Source of the DNA: Pocillopora verrucosa
Taxonomy: Eukaryota; Cnidaria; Anthozoa; Scleractinia; Pocilloporidae
Length of the DNA stretch: 64,000 nt
Assembly: GCF_036669915.1 (NCBI RefSeq)
Contig: NC_089315.1
Location: 28,071,131 to 28,135,130, forward strand
Direction of reading: 5' to 3'
Every line of letters begins with the position of its first letter. Position 1 is the stretch's first letter. Shown here piece after piece: positions 1 to 13,200 of the stretch. The notes under the pieces are model-generated. The model was given only the letters and a program-made list of their open reading frames with translations, was not told where the DNA came from and ran no database searches. A program made the translations under genes and the position numbers.

Positions 1-341
1 TTATTGCTCTTAGGAATACGTGAATACTTACAAGTTCGTCTACTGAGTAACAGAAAGAATTGTACAAACTACGTTTATCTGATTTTTTTATACATAGCAG
101 ACTACTGTTTTCAAAATACCTGGTTTTCTGGTGAACTTGGAAGAGAAACACAAGAAGAGTTTGAGGAGGAAGGAGAGAGAGGTTCTTCTTTGATGCAAAC
201 ACCTGTTGGATGACAAATATGACCATTAACAGCGGCTGTTTAAGCGTAACAATAATAGCCACAGTGCTGGACAAATAAAACGAAAAAAATCCTACTACAA
301 AGAACAGAGAATTAATCGAGAGAGAAGGACTCAATACTCAC

Positions 342-1571
342 CTGAAGGAAAATCGAAATCTTCAATAATCGAAGAGGAAGAAGAGTCGCCTAAACTTGAT
401 AAAAATTCACTGAGGTGATCTCCTTTGCCCTGCAAAGAAATAAACAACAGAACATGTCTCATTAAAATTTTACGAAATATCGCACCCACCCATTAATCTA
501 ACGCTACAAAATACATCTAACCAAAATTTTTACACAAGTTTTACTAGTGAAGAAATTCACACGTATTTCTTTCGGTTTATTAGGCTCAAAAAACTCAACC
601 GAGATTAGGTTCAATTAAAATAGTTCAGGAAGTTGACTGTCGTCCAGGAGTTGTGCTTGAACAGCAAAATTCGACAATGAACTTTGTCTTTGAATCTGTG
701 ATCAAACACATGGCATTTTGATGTCAGATAATGCCATGAAGCAGTGGTTAATAATAAAAAAAAAACGTTGTGGAAAGAAACCAAAATATCTTTCATGAAA
801 AGTAGCTAAAAATAAAACCGTCATAGTTACATTCCCAATTCACGAAGAGTTTTTAACAGCTGGTTTCATATGTTCAAAGAAACATTGAAATGGTTTTGAA
901 TCTTCTTGACAAATGTTGCAAAGCCTTCTTAAGCTATAAAAAGAACGATATCGTTTTAATATTTGCATCGCTACCGATAAACAAATTGAAAGATACTGAG
1001 TTTGTGCCATGAGACTTCCTTTTGTAGATCTTGCGGAAGTTGTATGATGCGACGCGATCTCGAGTTTCAGAGACCTCACAACAAACAGCTTTTCGCGGGA
1101 TCTCTGAATAAGAAGCAGCTAAATTAAACAAAATTCATCTTCATGACGTAAAGAGAAGCTTTGGAAGAGCTCGAAAGTAAAAGAAGCAAACAAAACGCGG
1201 ATTTCAGCCCAAGCCGATTCATGCACGAGTGACTCACGCAACTGCAATGGTTAGCGACAGAGATAGACGAGCGAGAATTTTCGTAGTATTTATTCCCTTA
1301 CCTCCAGTTCCATATCGTTATCTTCTCCCCCACCAAATAACTCGTCTGGGTCAAATTTTACGTCTGTGATAGAGTCTCCTAGAAGATACGAATCATCACC
1401 CCGTTCAAATACGAAAAGCGAAGCATATATGGTGCCCGACATTACAAGCTTTCAAAAATCCTAACAGACTCGTGCAACAAACTCACCCCAATCTTCAACT
1501 CCCAACAGATTGTCGGCAAAAAATTTCGTGTCCGACTCCGACCAAGCTAAAAGTTCTGTCTGAGACATCAT
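342..1571 (-). CDS. 5' part of an acidic protein, possibly a bZIP-type transcription factor
   Basis: Three joined exons on the minus strand: 1487-1571 (start codon 1571), 1302-1378 and 342-429. Each is bounded by GT donors (GTGAGT, GTAAGG, GTGAGT) and AG acceptors, and the phases agree across both introns. About 83 residues are encoded before the gene leaves the window. A second ATG directly follows the first, so either could be used. The peptide is rich in Asp, Glu and Ser, with a serine run followed by IIEDFDFP and hydrophobic residues set in acid. That composition resembles the N-terminal activation regions of CREB3/ATF6-type membrane bZIP factors, but no bZIP or membrane segment lies inside the window. 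The exon structure is firm; the family is a guess from composition. The rest of the gene should lie left of base 1. Confidence 0.55.
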
Positions 1572-1979
1572 CTTCACAGCATGTAAAACCCCCCAACACC
1601 GATCTATAGTACAATATAAAAACCGAGATCTAGAAAAAAAAAGCCTTCACAGCAGCTAAAACTGATTCATCACTCATGAAATACCAGTTTCTCGAACCCA
1701 GATTTCTTCGGACAATAAAATTTTACGCGTAAGGAATCCTGGGATCGACAGGTTGCGGAAACCCAGTCCAGGCAAATAAACCTCTTTAGTTGAGCCATTT
1801 CAAGTCCCAAGGAAATTCCAAGCCTTATCTTTGGTAAACTTTTGGTACATATGCACGTAAATAAGAAAATTTTGAAAGCAACAGCTCTGTGGAGTATTAT
1901 AACATGCTTAGAGATGGATAAACAAAATATTCAAGTTGAAGAGGTCTGTTCGATCGCATATTAGAAACGCTGTGACGAA

Positions 1980-2935
1980 ATGCCCGGCAGCCGGGCACGG
2001 TCTAAAATAGACTAAATGCCCGGCAGGCTGAAAGTTTCACAAATTTCCACCGAAAGGTTCTTTCAAACTTTTTGGGAATATCAGATGCTGTGTTTCTCTA
2101 GAAATGTCAAGCGATTTCAAAATTAACTTGTTTTTTAGCGGATAAATTATCCGAGCGTGTACATGCTAAAAAATCGCTCGGTTGTTGACACTTTGAAATT
2201 GTACGCTCGAACATGGTCTCGAATAGACTAAAGCCCGGCAGTTAGAAATTTTCACCGAAGTGCCACTAAATGGTGCCTTGAAACTTCTAAAGTGTGTCAG
2301 ATCTTTGTTCAGAAATGTCGTGCGATTCCAAAAAAAAATGTTGTTGATTTAGTGGACAAATTCTCCGAGCTTGTGCATAGTAAATTTTTAATGTGTTTTA
2401 GAATGTTCTTGACATCGAATATACTCAATAGGTTTTTATGAAGTTTTCAGTGCCATTTCGGTAAAAATTCCTGACTGTAGGGCATTTGGTCCATTTGAGA
2501 CCTTACTGGTAGTCGACAACCAGGCAATATATATTTCAGTATGTTCGGAAAAATTGTCCCAAACAATTTTTGGAATGGCTTGACATTTCTAGATCTCATA
2601 TTCAAAATCTTATACTCTCTATAAGTTTCAAGGAACCTTTCAGTGGCATTTTGGTAAAAATTTCTACCTGCCGGGCATTTAGTCCATTCGAGACTATGCT
2701 CGGCAGTCTGATCAGCATACAATTTTTGAGTGTCGATAACGAGCGATATTACAGCGTGCTCAAGCTCGGAGAATTTGTCCACTAGGAGGCCAAATCAAAT
2801 TTTGGAATCACTTCACCTTTCTACACAAATATTTGATATTCTTAAGAAGTTTGAAAGAACCTTTGGGTGGAAATGCTGTTAAAATTTCTGTATGTCGGGC
2901 AGTTAGTCTCATGATTTAAGACCATGCCCAGTTGT
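1980..2935. repeat. Large imperfect inverted-repeat array built from ~210-bp units
   Basis: Two direct units on the left (about 2000-2215 and 2215-2440) each start with a 'tagactaa...gcccggcag' block. Each continues through a 'gaaatgtc' block and a 'gataaattatccgagc'-like block. From about 2440 to 2935 the same blocks recur in reverse complement ('ctgccgggcatttagtcc', 'ctcggagaatttgtccact', 'gacatttctag'). The arms meet near 2440, so the region could fold into a cruciform about 950 bp long. No convincing coding frame is present. It looks like a foldback transposon or a satellite-bearing element. Confidence 0.7.
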
Positions 2936-3807
2936 CGTATTGGAAATTATAACCAGTAAATAAATACTTTTTTCATAAATTTCTCAAATTTGCCCCCACA
3001 AAGAATTATTCGAAAAATAGATGAGTTAGGAAACATTGCAAAAAAGGTTGGAAACCCTCATATACATTCTCTACTGAAAACTTTGTAACGCCGTTAAGAC
3101 AACCCCTAAGTTAAGACAAAATTTAGTTCGTTGTTAAAAGTATACTTTTATGGATGGGTCAAAATCCGGTTCATCTGTTTCCGGAAGGTTTCATCGGACT
3201 GGTCCGTCTGTTTTCGGATGGTTCCATCGGATGGGGTTGTACATGTCCGATTGCATGGAAAATCATGCATGTAATGGCATGTGCATTCGATGTTAGCACT
3301 CGATCTCACAGGTCTCGCAGCAAGGTTCATATGCAATTTCTTTCCGTTTACAAGCTTTTGAACGATTACTAACGTTTTTTAATTTATACTACAACTGCCT
3401 AAGCATGATACGGTCGTATAATTTTTTGTTCGCGTTTTTTTTTTTTTTTTTGTAGCAGAGGCTCCTCTTCACACACGCGTCGATCTCGCGTTCGTGTCGC
3501 CTGCCGACATCCATCTGAAAAAATCAAAATAATGACAACCGATGTGTAGGTTATCGACACAATTTCTTGAAAAGCTACTGATCGAAGAAAAACTGATGCC
3601 TATTGAAAGTCAAACAATAGCCCTTGGTTAGAAGCTTGTGAAACAGTTTCAAAGTTGCGAGAATAGCAATAATAGATAAACTATGAAGGCATACGATCTT
3701 ACTGATGGAACGACGTCCAGGAGAACGTAATTCCGGAAGTCCAAATTTTCGGCCTCATTTTTCCGTAGGGTAAAAAGAGACTCCCCCCTTACAAGAAGGA
3801 ATGAATT

Positions 3808-3851
<44 letters not shown>

Positions 3852-3894
3852 AGAGTATAGCAGGGCAATTTAGAGTTATCAAATGAGTTGAAAA

Positions 3895-4880
3895 CGTAAA
3901 TTGGCCATCGTGAAGAGTTTTAAGGCTGACTATGACGTTTCGAGCGTTAGCCCATAGTCTGAGCGATTAGGGGAATTGTGGGTTGTGTGTAGGTTTATAT
4001 GTAGAAAATGGAGCTATACACTATTGGTGGGAATATGGTGACGAGAAAACAAGAATAAATTAGTTGAATGAAAAGCGCTCGTTGATACCGTGGGGATTAA
4101 GAGCGCCGATTTGCAATTGGAAGATAAATTTTTGTTCAAGGGTTCTTGCGGCTTTCCGAACTGCAAACTGCCATATGCTATTTAGAATGATTAGGGAGAT
4201 TAAAGTGTCTAGCGACTGGTTTGGATGCGTCCTTGTCATTTCTTTCTACGTCGCGAAGGTGTTCTCGGAATCGGTCAATTAGTCGTCTTCCTGTTTGACC
4301 AATGTATAACTTTTGGTAATAGATGCAAGTCACGTAGTAAATGACATTGGCGGAGGTGCACTTAAAGTGATCGGTGATCTTAATGGATCTCTTGGGTCCC
4401 GATATTTTCTCTACGTTATGAATGAAAGGACAAGTTTTGCATCGTGAGCGAGCGCATTTGAAAGTTCCAGATTGATCATTAGTTTAAAATGAACTTCTGA
4501 CCAAAAAGTTGCCAATGTTTTTTTCACTTTTGAATGAAATTAGTGGAGGTTGCGAAAAGATAGTATCAGTCTCTTAATCGTTTTGGTGTAATTTAAAGTT
4601 TTTAAGAAAGAAAGATTTAAAATAACTGCGTGGTTGTGAGGGTGAAATGTGAGAGTGAATGGAATACGATCAGTGTTTTCTTTCTCAGCGGCGGTTTGTA
4701 GTGCTAATTGTCGAACGACGTGCTTGAACGACGTACAGAAACAGGATAGCCGCGTTTATCGAAAAACTGGCACATTGCCTGTGATTTTTCGGAAGAATCA
4801 GAGTCGTCATTACATAAACGACGAAGACTGAGAAATTGTGAAAAAGGTATGGAATTCTTGACGTGTGATGGATGCGAAGA
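3895..4880 (-). mobile_element. Penelope-like retroelement fragment: linker, GIY-YIG endonuclease and 3' end
   Basis: Translated on the minus strand with frame breaks, this begins at about 4880 just downstream of where the reverse transcriptase would end. It runs through a spacer and a Cys-rich linker, then a GIY-YIG endonuclease (YIGQTGRRL near 4290-4310), and ends near 3895. The 3' untranslated part (3895-4080) is the reverse complement of 5700-5873 in the neighbouring plus-strand copy. Penelope-like elements encode RT followed by a GIY-YIG nuclease; here the RT is absent. Several stops and frameshifts show the copy is dead. Confidence 0.75.
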
Positions 4881-4889
4881 TTATTATTA

Positions 4890-5875
4890 CATCTCGATCT
4901 TTAAACTGTCATTCCCAATGACGAAGGTCTCCGGGCCCTCAAACACTTTTTCGATCAACGCACTGTTAAGGAACCTAGCTCTGAAACACTTCTCCGTCTG
5001 GCCGAACTAGTACTTACACCCAATTGCTTTTCATTCGGCGGCAACAACTACAAACAAACTAATGGCGTAGCCATGGGTAATAAAATGGGACTCAGCAACG
5101 CCAATCTTTTCGCAGGTTTTATCATACACCAATTTTTCAGTCAATACTACTGCCCCGAACCTGAACTCCACGGCCGCTACATTGACGACTGCATCGGCAT
5201 TACTTCCTCTATCAGAAAGGAGTTAAATCAATTTATAACCGCCGTCAATTCCTTTCATCCGGCTCGTAAATATATATACTGTCAAATTTCCGACACTTTT
5301 TCGGCTTTTCTGGACATCAAAATTTCAAAGTTGAAGGCAATGGTCTATGCACTAGTGTTTACTACAAACCTACAGATTCACCAACTTACTTGTTGTATTC
5401 ATCTAATCACTTTACGTGCACCTCCGCCAATGTCATTTACTGCATAACTTGCACTTATTGCAAAAATTTTTACATTGGTGAAACAGGAAGACGACTGGGT
5501 GACCGAATCCGAGAACACCTTCGCGACGTAGAAATAAATGACAAGGACACATCTAAACCAGTCGCTAAACACTTAAATCTCCCTAATCATTCTAAACAGC
5601 ATATGGCAGTTTGCAGCCTTTCCCTACATCTGCCGCAAAACTCTTGCACAAAATTTTAACTTCCAATTGCAAATCGGCACTCTTAATCGCCCCGATATCA
5701 ATGCGACGAGCGCTTTTCATTCAACTAATTTATTCTTGTTTTTTCGTCACCATATTCCCACCAGTAGCGTCTAGCTCTATTTTCTACATATAAAGCCACA
5801 CACAAACCGCAATTTCCCCAATTGCTCAGACGAAGGGCTAACGCTCGAAACGTCAGCCTTTAAACTCTTTACGCT
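4890..5875 (+). mobile_element. Penelope-like retroelement fragment: RT C-terminal half fused by deletion to GIY-YIG
   Basis: From about 4890 a reverse transcriptase frame is readable, with conserved palm and thumb blocks. The catalytic Tyr-Ile-Asp-Asp lies at 5178-5189. A frameshift falls near 5330. At about 5404 the RT region jumps directly into the GIY-YIG domain (Tyr-Ile-Gly at 5471-5479, then ETGRRLGDR); the linker present in the inverted copy at 3895-4880 is missing. The coding frame decays after about 5620, and the 3' untranslated sequence ends near 5873. It is an inactive, internally deleted copy. The pair lies head-to-head with about 10 bp between the two pieces. Confidence 0.8.
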
Positions 5876-7218
5876 TAAAAAGAAGAAAACCTCGCCGTCT
5901 TGCAAAATATCGTCTGCACGGACAACTCCCTGCCCGTAGGCGAGGACTCGAAAAGGCCTTCAGCTGACCTTCTTTTAGATCGAAATAGAACCCCTACGGT
6001 ATCTTTCAAAGTGATTTCCGTTATTTTTCTCAGAAACCTAGCTCTTGTTTCATTCGGTAATATGGTTAAGTTACATAAGAAAAAAAAAATAAAGCAGAGC
6101 TAGAAATCATTGTTCTAACTCGTGACTTACGTGCATATTGTTGCAGTGCCTCTTTTTTTAATTGCTTGTATTTCGCCCTTAGCCACCCAATAAAACTGAA
6201 ATTTTTTGCATCTTTTTGTAGACGGATAAAGTTTTTTTTTAAAAGCTTTGCACTTTATTAAACACAGAGTTTCCTATTTCCCCTTCGCTTAATCCTCCTT
6301 CAGGGTTCAAAAGGTTAAGGTAAATTTGAGTAGTGTTGAGTATATCCTGCTTAGCTTGCATGGTCAATGTTCCTTTGAAAAGCTATTTTTAAAACAACTT
6401 CCTGAATAGATCAAAGAATCCATTTATTGTTTCGATTTGCCTTTTCTTGTATACAAATTAAAGTCCAGGGTTACATGTCGTTGATAGTAAAGGCACGCGT
6501 GGAAAGTGTTGGGGGAAGTTGTGTTTGGATACGTAGAATACTTAATTTTTTCTTAAGCTGAGCCTTGCCTTCGTGTAATAGTTGAGGAAAAGCCTTTTTA
6601 ATTGCCTTTTACCACCTTTGGGGAAAGCAATTCTTTGCAAATTGAACCAAAATTGGAGATGAAAACGCTGCAGGGGTTAATTTCCTAACGTTTTTACACT
6701 GATGATCGTCCTAAGTTCTCACAACGCAAATGAAAATTGCTTGACGTGATGAGAACCAGGTAGATTTCGTGCAAGGCGTCTTCGTGACGGTTGCTCTTTG
6801 AGCCCGAGGCTATCAACAAGAACAAAGGTAAGAACATATGGTTGACTTTAGACATTGTTCAAGTGTTTAAGATGACAGATCGCTCAGATGGAGTTAATCT
6901 TTCTAAACCAAACGTAATGGTAAAAAGTGAGTCAGCTTTTTCTTCATTCTTCTACTAAAAAATCCTCAGCTATGTTAATCATTCTTACAAGATTATCCCT
7001 TTTTTTTTTCTTTCTTTCATTAAGCGTCAGAAAATCTTGTGACGACGATAAGAAGATGATATGACTTTAGTAATTAAATAATAGGGGGATTGGATGTCCC
7101 AGGGACAATAGATCTTTTATCAGGTGATGAGCATGCCACAGGAACACAAACAATAGATAGCTCGTACGATTGATCAGGCGACCTGGGTGATTAAGTGAAA
7201 AGAGAGCTGAGGTGTGCA
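5876..7218. other. Intergenic spacer upstream of the transferrin gene
   Basis: No frame with convincing coding character, splice-bounded exon or repeat was found. The last few hundred bases should include the transferrin gene's upstream regulatory DNA. Confidence 0.5.
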
Positions 7219-7225
7219 TATAAAT
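7219..7225 (+). promoter_or_regulatory. Probable TATA box of the transferrin gene
   Basis: TATAAAT lies 54 bases upstream of the start codon at 7279, preceded by 'gtgtgca'. The distance suits a short 5' untranslated leader of roughly 25-30 bases. Confidence 0.5.
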
Positions 7226-7278
7226 TTCGTCGATCAAGCCCAAAGTAGGCAAGTACAGCCACGAGTGGAACGTGCACC

Positions 7279-10200
7279 ATGAAGGCTCTCGTACTTTCGC
7301 TGTTTCTTCTGATCGCGCTGGTTCATGGGTTCCCAGGTATGTCTTTTAAACACGAGACTTTCTGGTGCATTTTAATTTAAAAGTCATTTTTTTTACGTCA
7401 CTATCGCTATTTTACAAAAGCAGCTATATGTCGAAGGAGAATGACCTTTTCCAGGATGGGTTTTGAATGTGCTTTACTGTATGTTTTCCGAAATTCGAAC
7501 GAAAAAGAAACAGCGGGGAACTTTATAAAATAAGTTGTATCTCTCAACTGAATAGTTAGCCGCATTTTTCACAAAGCCAATTTTGTTTTAGTAAGACAGC
7601 GGAAGTGTCTTTAGCCCGTTCATATGCTTTTTTTGTGTGCGTTTTTTGTTTTGTGGTTGTATACTTATAAAGCATTGTGACCACTGACATTTTTTTTTTT
7701 ACCGGCAGCAAACCTGGGAATCAAAACACCGACGAAGGATTCGGACCAGGACTGGAAATTTCAAGACTGGAAGGCGAAATGGGGAAAGATAAAGAAATTG
7801 GGAGGACTAATGAAACAGGACGACCAAGCTGGTATGTCAGTGATTCGTTGGTGCGTCACCAACCCTTACGAAATGAAGAAGTGCGAAAGAATGGCGATGG
7901 AATTCAACTACAAAGTCCAGCCTCGGATGCAATGGAGCTGCGTAATGGCGTCATGCAAAGAATCGTGCATGAAGGAGATTCAAAATGAAAATGCAGACAT
8001 CATGACTGCCGAAGGTGACGAGATTTACACGGCCGGGAAGATGCACAACTTAAAGCCGATCATGGTTGAAAAGGAGGACTATGACGGGGTTCCCAACTAT
8101 GATACGAAGTTTAAGAATTTTGAAGAAGCCGACGGTACCCTCAAGCATTATTCCGTTGCTTTGATTAGGAAGTCCACCACCGGTATCAACAGTTTCCAAG
8201 ACTTGAGTCAGAAGAAATCATGTCACCCTGGCGTGGACTCAAAAGCCGGTTTCAAGTCCCCGGTTTGTTCGCTGATAAAGAAAGACATCGTACCCGAAGT
8301 CGGAAATGTGTACGAGTGCGCCGGGGAGTTTTTCAGTGACAGCTGCCTACCTGGCGTGCAACACGACAAATTCAACCCCAACATGACAAACCCGGAATCT
8401 CTGTGCAAGTTATGCAAAGGTATGTGAAATTTGAGGAATCGAAAGGTAAATCACTATGACGCGCTCAGCCGGTGACCTGTTGTTCACGTGGCGGTTTTTT
8501 TTTGCTATAAATTTCAAAAGGTTCTACATACCAAATGGCTCTCAGTGGCTTTATTTGTTGACCCAATATCCAACAAATAGATTATTTCTGACCTGAATTG
8601 ATGCAACTATGTCAAATTGAGTGTTTTCGCTGGTTTTTAGCGAGAGTTTTACGTTTTTGCACCCAAAAAAAGAAAAGAAAAAAGACGAGAAGAAAATTTA
8701 GGTTAAGAATTTTAGGATATGTGTACGCAATATTGAATTGGAAAAAATGAACTTAAAGATCTGTTCGGGTATGCGTGCGATAAGGAGGTTACTGAAGTTG
8801 AAGTTTCAAGAAACAGATTTTTTACATCACGTTCTGTAGCAACATGACCCTTTTTAATTTGAGGGCCGGAAATTAACACTAAAAACTAAATCCTATCGAA
8901 ATTTTACTCGACTTAAAAGCAAATGTACAAGCCCAGGCCGAAATTACATTTCAGCAGAATTCTGTTTGATAAAAAAGTTGAGACAAAGTGCTCACTAAAT
9001 GCGGAAAATCAAATCGCACACTTGTCTGAAAGTGCTCTTTAATTTCGCTTTTTTTTTGAGATTCCTGATCTTCCGTTTGTTTTAAAAAAAGAAACCTCAA
9101 GTACTTTAGTGCCAATAGTTCATTTCCTGTTTTCAGATAAAATGGAAAATCACCCGTTATCCAAAAGTATTATTTCAGATCTCGTTATGGGTGATAAAGA
9201 AAAGAAAAATGGATATGTATTGGAGGGCGATCGAAGGTTCTTTTCAAACTCGCTGTAAAGTGACACCCAAAAATAATTAGTTCCTTTCTTTTGTTTATCA
9301 GGGAAAGCATATGCTTACTTAGTTCATGTGACTCGTGGCTCGTGAATGATATCGAATGAGATGACTGCAAAAGAGGTCATCCTCTGCATGAGTTCAAAAT
9401 TGTTTTTTGATGCACCGCAACTTTTCGAGGGGGGGGGGGGGGAGTAGTTCCCCTTATGCTTGTAAAATGTGGAAAGTTGCTCACTGGAATACCAAAACAT
9501 TTTCCGAAACAATTTCCAAAAATCCAAAAAATTGTTACCTAACTTTTAAAAGTTGCCTTCATAAATTCTTTAAAACTTTTATGTAACCGTTTACTCGAGG
9601 CTTTATTTTTCGTTATTCACAGTAATTACTGTCATCTGTCAAGGAAAATAGCTTGAAACGTAGCTTTAAGGAGTTGCTCGCAATATGGGCGAAATTTAAT
9701 TAAGGATACCTACCGTAAGTCTAAAGGAACAAAACACATGGTTCGTCTTCTGCGTAAAAATTGCTTAGAAAAGCAAAAACTGTTCGAAGTTGCTAGAATC
9801 ACAAAAAGTTGCTCCAAACGCCAAAAGTTGTCGCTCAAAAGTTGCCGATGACAATCGGGAGTGTCAGGGGGGAGGGGGGGTGGAAGTTTTTTGTTTGGAT
9901 TACATAGTTATCGGGGGGATAGGGGAGTCAGTTATCGCCAACAGAGTATAAAGGCGGGAATTTAGAAAATTAACTGCCAATTAACTGTCAGTGAGGATGG
10001 GGGGGGGGGGGGGAGAGGGGAGATTGTTAGAATATGACAGGGCCTTATGAGGGGATCAGGTAGATTTCTTCGTGACACAACCAGGGACTCATGCAAATCA
10101 GATATGAAAGCAATCATTCAATACAAGTTTACTCTCATAATGTTATTTATGGATTCGTTTCGGATCAAGGATAGTTGTGTGTGAGTATGTTGTTTTCTCT

Positions 10201-13200
10201 CAACGAGTAATTACAGCTATTATGCATTTCGCAATTTCTTAAGAATTATCAAATGGATCTTCGATCGTATTAATAATGCGTTTCTCAAGAACATGAAAAG
10301 ATAATGAAAGACATGACTAGGTATTCACGGGAATTTTACATATTACATCTTTTTAACCACTTCACTCCCAAATCGTATTAGAAATTCTCTTTACTGTCTG
10401 TCATACAATTCTTATGACGTTGGTTCGAAGAATTTATCATTGGATCAGCTAAAAATCCCCTTATTTATACTTTTCTTGATTCTCATCACTAGTGTGTTTG
10501 ATATTTTACTGATATTGTGAAGAAAAATTCTGTCTGGGTCACTCATGAAAGTTAAGGGGTTAAATCCATTTGGCCGAAAGAATCTACTGCAGATATAACT
10601 TCCAATTATTTTTGGCCGCTCTCAGAATACTACTTTACACATACATACCTGCTGTGTACACAGTATTTTAAAAAGTTTTTCATTAGGCAAACAGATCAAA
10701 CTATTTAAATAATTCTAATTAACTTTCTTTTTGCTGCAAGATAAGTCTTTGGTCTTGTGGCAAAGTGAGATTTCATGTGCGATTTCTCACGACGTCTTTC
10801 ACGTACTAGCATCATCCAGATAGTCACTATTATTACGTGCCTTTATGCTTAAATTGTGATTTCGCATGCATAATATATAGCGAAAAAAAAGTAAGAAAAA
10901 GAAAACAAAAGAAAAAAAAAAGGCCGAAAGAACGAAAAAAAAAACCATGCAACATCAAATCTGAGGGATTTCTTCTTTTTTGTGTGTGTCTCACTCAGGA
11001 GAACTAGATAAAGATGAGGAGTTCTGCAAGACCCTCTCAGACAAGGAGCCCTACTATGGATGTGACGGGGCACTGAAGTGCCTTCAAGACGGAAAAGGCG
11101 ATGTGGCTTTCTTCCACACGCGCGATATTTTGATGAAGTACGACACATTTTCAAGAGAGTTTGATATCGTTTGCAAGAACGGGAAGCGTACTTTGACATG
11201 GCAAAACTTCAAGACACCAGAATGTCGTCTAACTGAGGAACATCCCCAGGTATTTGACTTAAGCGGCTGTTATGTATTTGAATTCGCAGACGTAAGGCTA
11301 AAAATCCGGGGCGAGGTTAGACCTAAGCTCAGCCAAAGACATTCGTTTGTGTTTATAAAACCCTTTCACAGTGCTCCATTTCATCCAAGATTATAAAACG
11401 GGTATGAACAATCTGTTATGGCAACCCTGCACAATACTATGGAGGGGTGGGGAGGGGGGGGAAGCTACCTGCGGGAGGAAAAGCAATTGTCTTTTCACGC
11501 CAAAGGAACCACAATGAGTTTTAGCGTTGTGGATAAATTTAACTCTTGTGTAGAATATCTTATATTTCTTATTGAGGTGAATGGTTCGGGCGACTTCCTG
11601 ATTTTCAAATTTAAGACAAATTTATTTTATACGTTAATAAGAGCTTGAAATTCTATTAAGATAATATAACAAATATCATTTGTTCTCACATAACACACAG
11701 CATTTTCTTTGTCCACACAGGTTTTGATGGTAAATGGTAAGAAACCGAAGGACTGGATAAAAAAATGTGTTGATGCTCTCACCGACGCCTCAACAAAATT
11801 CTCGTCACCAACCAGCGGTGAGTTTGGTCTGTTTGACTCCACCCCATATTGCACGAAGGATGACAGTGATGAGAAAGGAAGCGAGCTGACGGACGGGCTA
11901 TTCAAGTGGGACGAAAATGTCATGAAGAAAAAGGACCTAATCTTCAAAGACTATTCTGGTTCTCTGAAACCCATTCCAGAGGTAATGTCGGTGATATTGT
12001 CAATACGTGGTCCTTTAAGGTGGCTCTAGACATTAGATATTCAAATAGGAATAAGAGAATACGGAAAAATTGTTCGTGATAAATCAAATAAAACGAGATG
12101 AAATTGAAATTTTGGAAATCACTCAGCGTTAATCGAAGCTTAAAGGGAAAGTACAGAAAATTTCCAACTCTGAATAATTGTGCTCTCTGCAAATATTCAA
12201 TGTATACGAGACGCAATTTATAGCTCTGATTTGATAGTTATTTGCTTAACGCCGCCACAAGGGGGCGTAATTAATTCCTTACAGTACACACACACACACA
12301 CACACACTTTCATTTGCCGCTGACATGAGATACACTTTTAACCAGTGATCATAGAAAGCTATTTGGTTGTCTTAGGTTGACAGCAACTGAAACAGGTAAG
12401 AAGCAAACGAAACAAGAAAAGAACACCACAACAAGCTCAGGAGGGTCTTTCGTTTATTCAGGACCGTTATTTTCTTTTCTTTTAGAAAAAAAGAACCTAC
12501 GAAGATTTCCTTGGCAATGAAATGGTCGGTGTGTGGAAAACCTGCGAGCAGTTAGAGCCCAAACCCCGCGCTTTCATCTGTGTTGTTGGAGACGACCAAA
12601 TGAAAAAATGCCAGGATATGATCACCAAATTCCAAACGATAACTGGTAAGTTTTAACGTTTGCAGAGTAGATTATTGCGAACTTTTGTCGGGAAATATTT
12701 TGCAGCAATGTTCGGATCATGACCGTATTTTATGGCCAACTTTCTCAAACAGTTCTTAAAAATTTCTAGAAGAAAACACTTACCTTTTCCCTTGGCAATT
12801 GTCACGATGTAGTGAACGTAGATCATCCTCAAAACCTGTGCCATTCTGAAGCAAAAGAAAGAAGTCTAACAGCAGCTTTCTTGAATTATATTAATGCTGT
12901 TTAGTAACTTAAGATAGGGTTTGCCACGAATTCCTTCAACTAGCTTTTAGCTGTTCGTTCGCCAAATGCGAGCGAACAATTTTGCAAAAAGTATCACTAT
13001 TGTTGTCACTAAGATAAAATTATCTCAGCCACTGGTTACCGTTTTTGTTTATCAACAGAGGTCAAAAAAGTGTCCTGGGGCTGTATAGAGGCACCTTCTA
13101 AGAAAGAGTGCGTAGAAATGGTGGCTTATGGCCAAGCTGATATGGTCGATCTTGACGCGATCGAAATGTTCGTGGCAGGAATGGATTTCAATCTGGCTCC

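Noticed and set aside
4..213. 69-codon frame at the window's left edge
   Set aside because: No recognisable domain, and it sits in what should be an intron or flank of the minus-strand acidic gene.
2447..2782. 111-codon minus-strand frame with internal repeats
   Set aside because: It falls inside the inverted-repeat array and its repetition mirrors the DNA repeat, so it is not evidence of a protein.
9185..9527. Short minus-strand frames in transferrin intron 2
   Set aside because: They overlap the MITE relic and G-runs and lack any domain.
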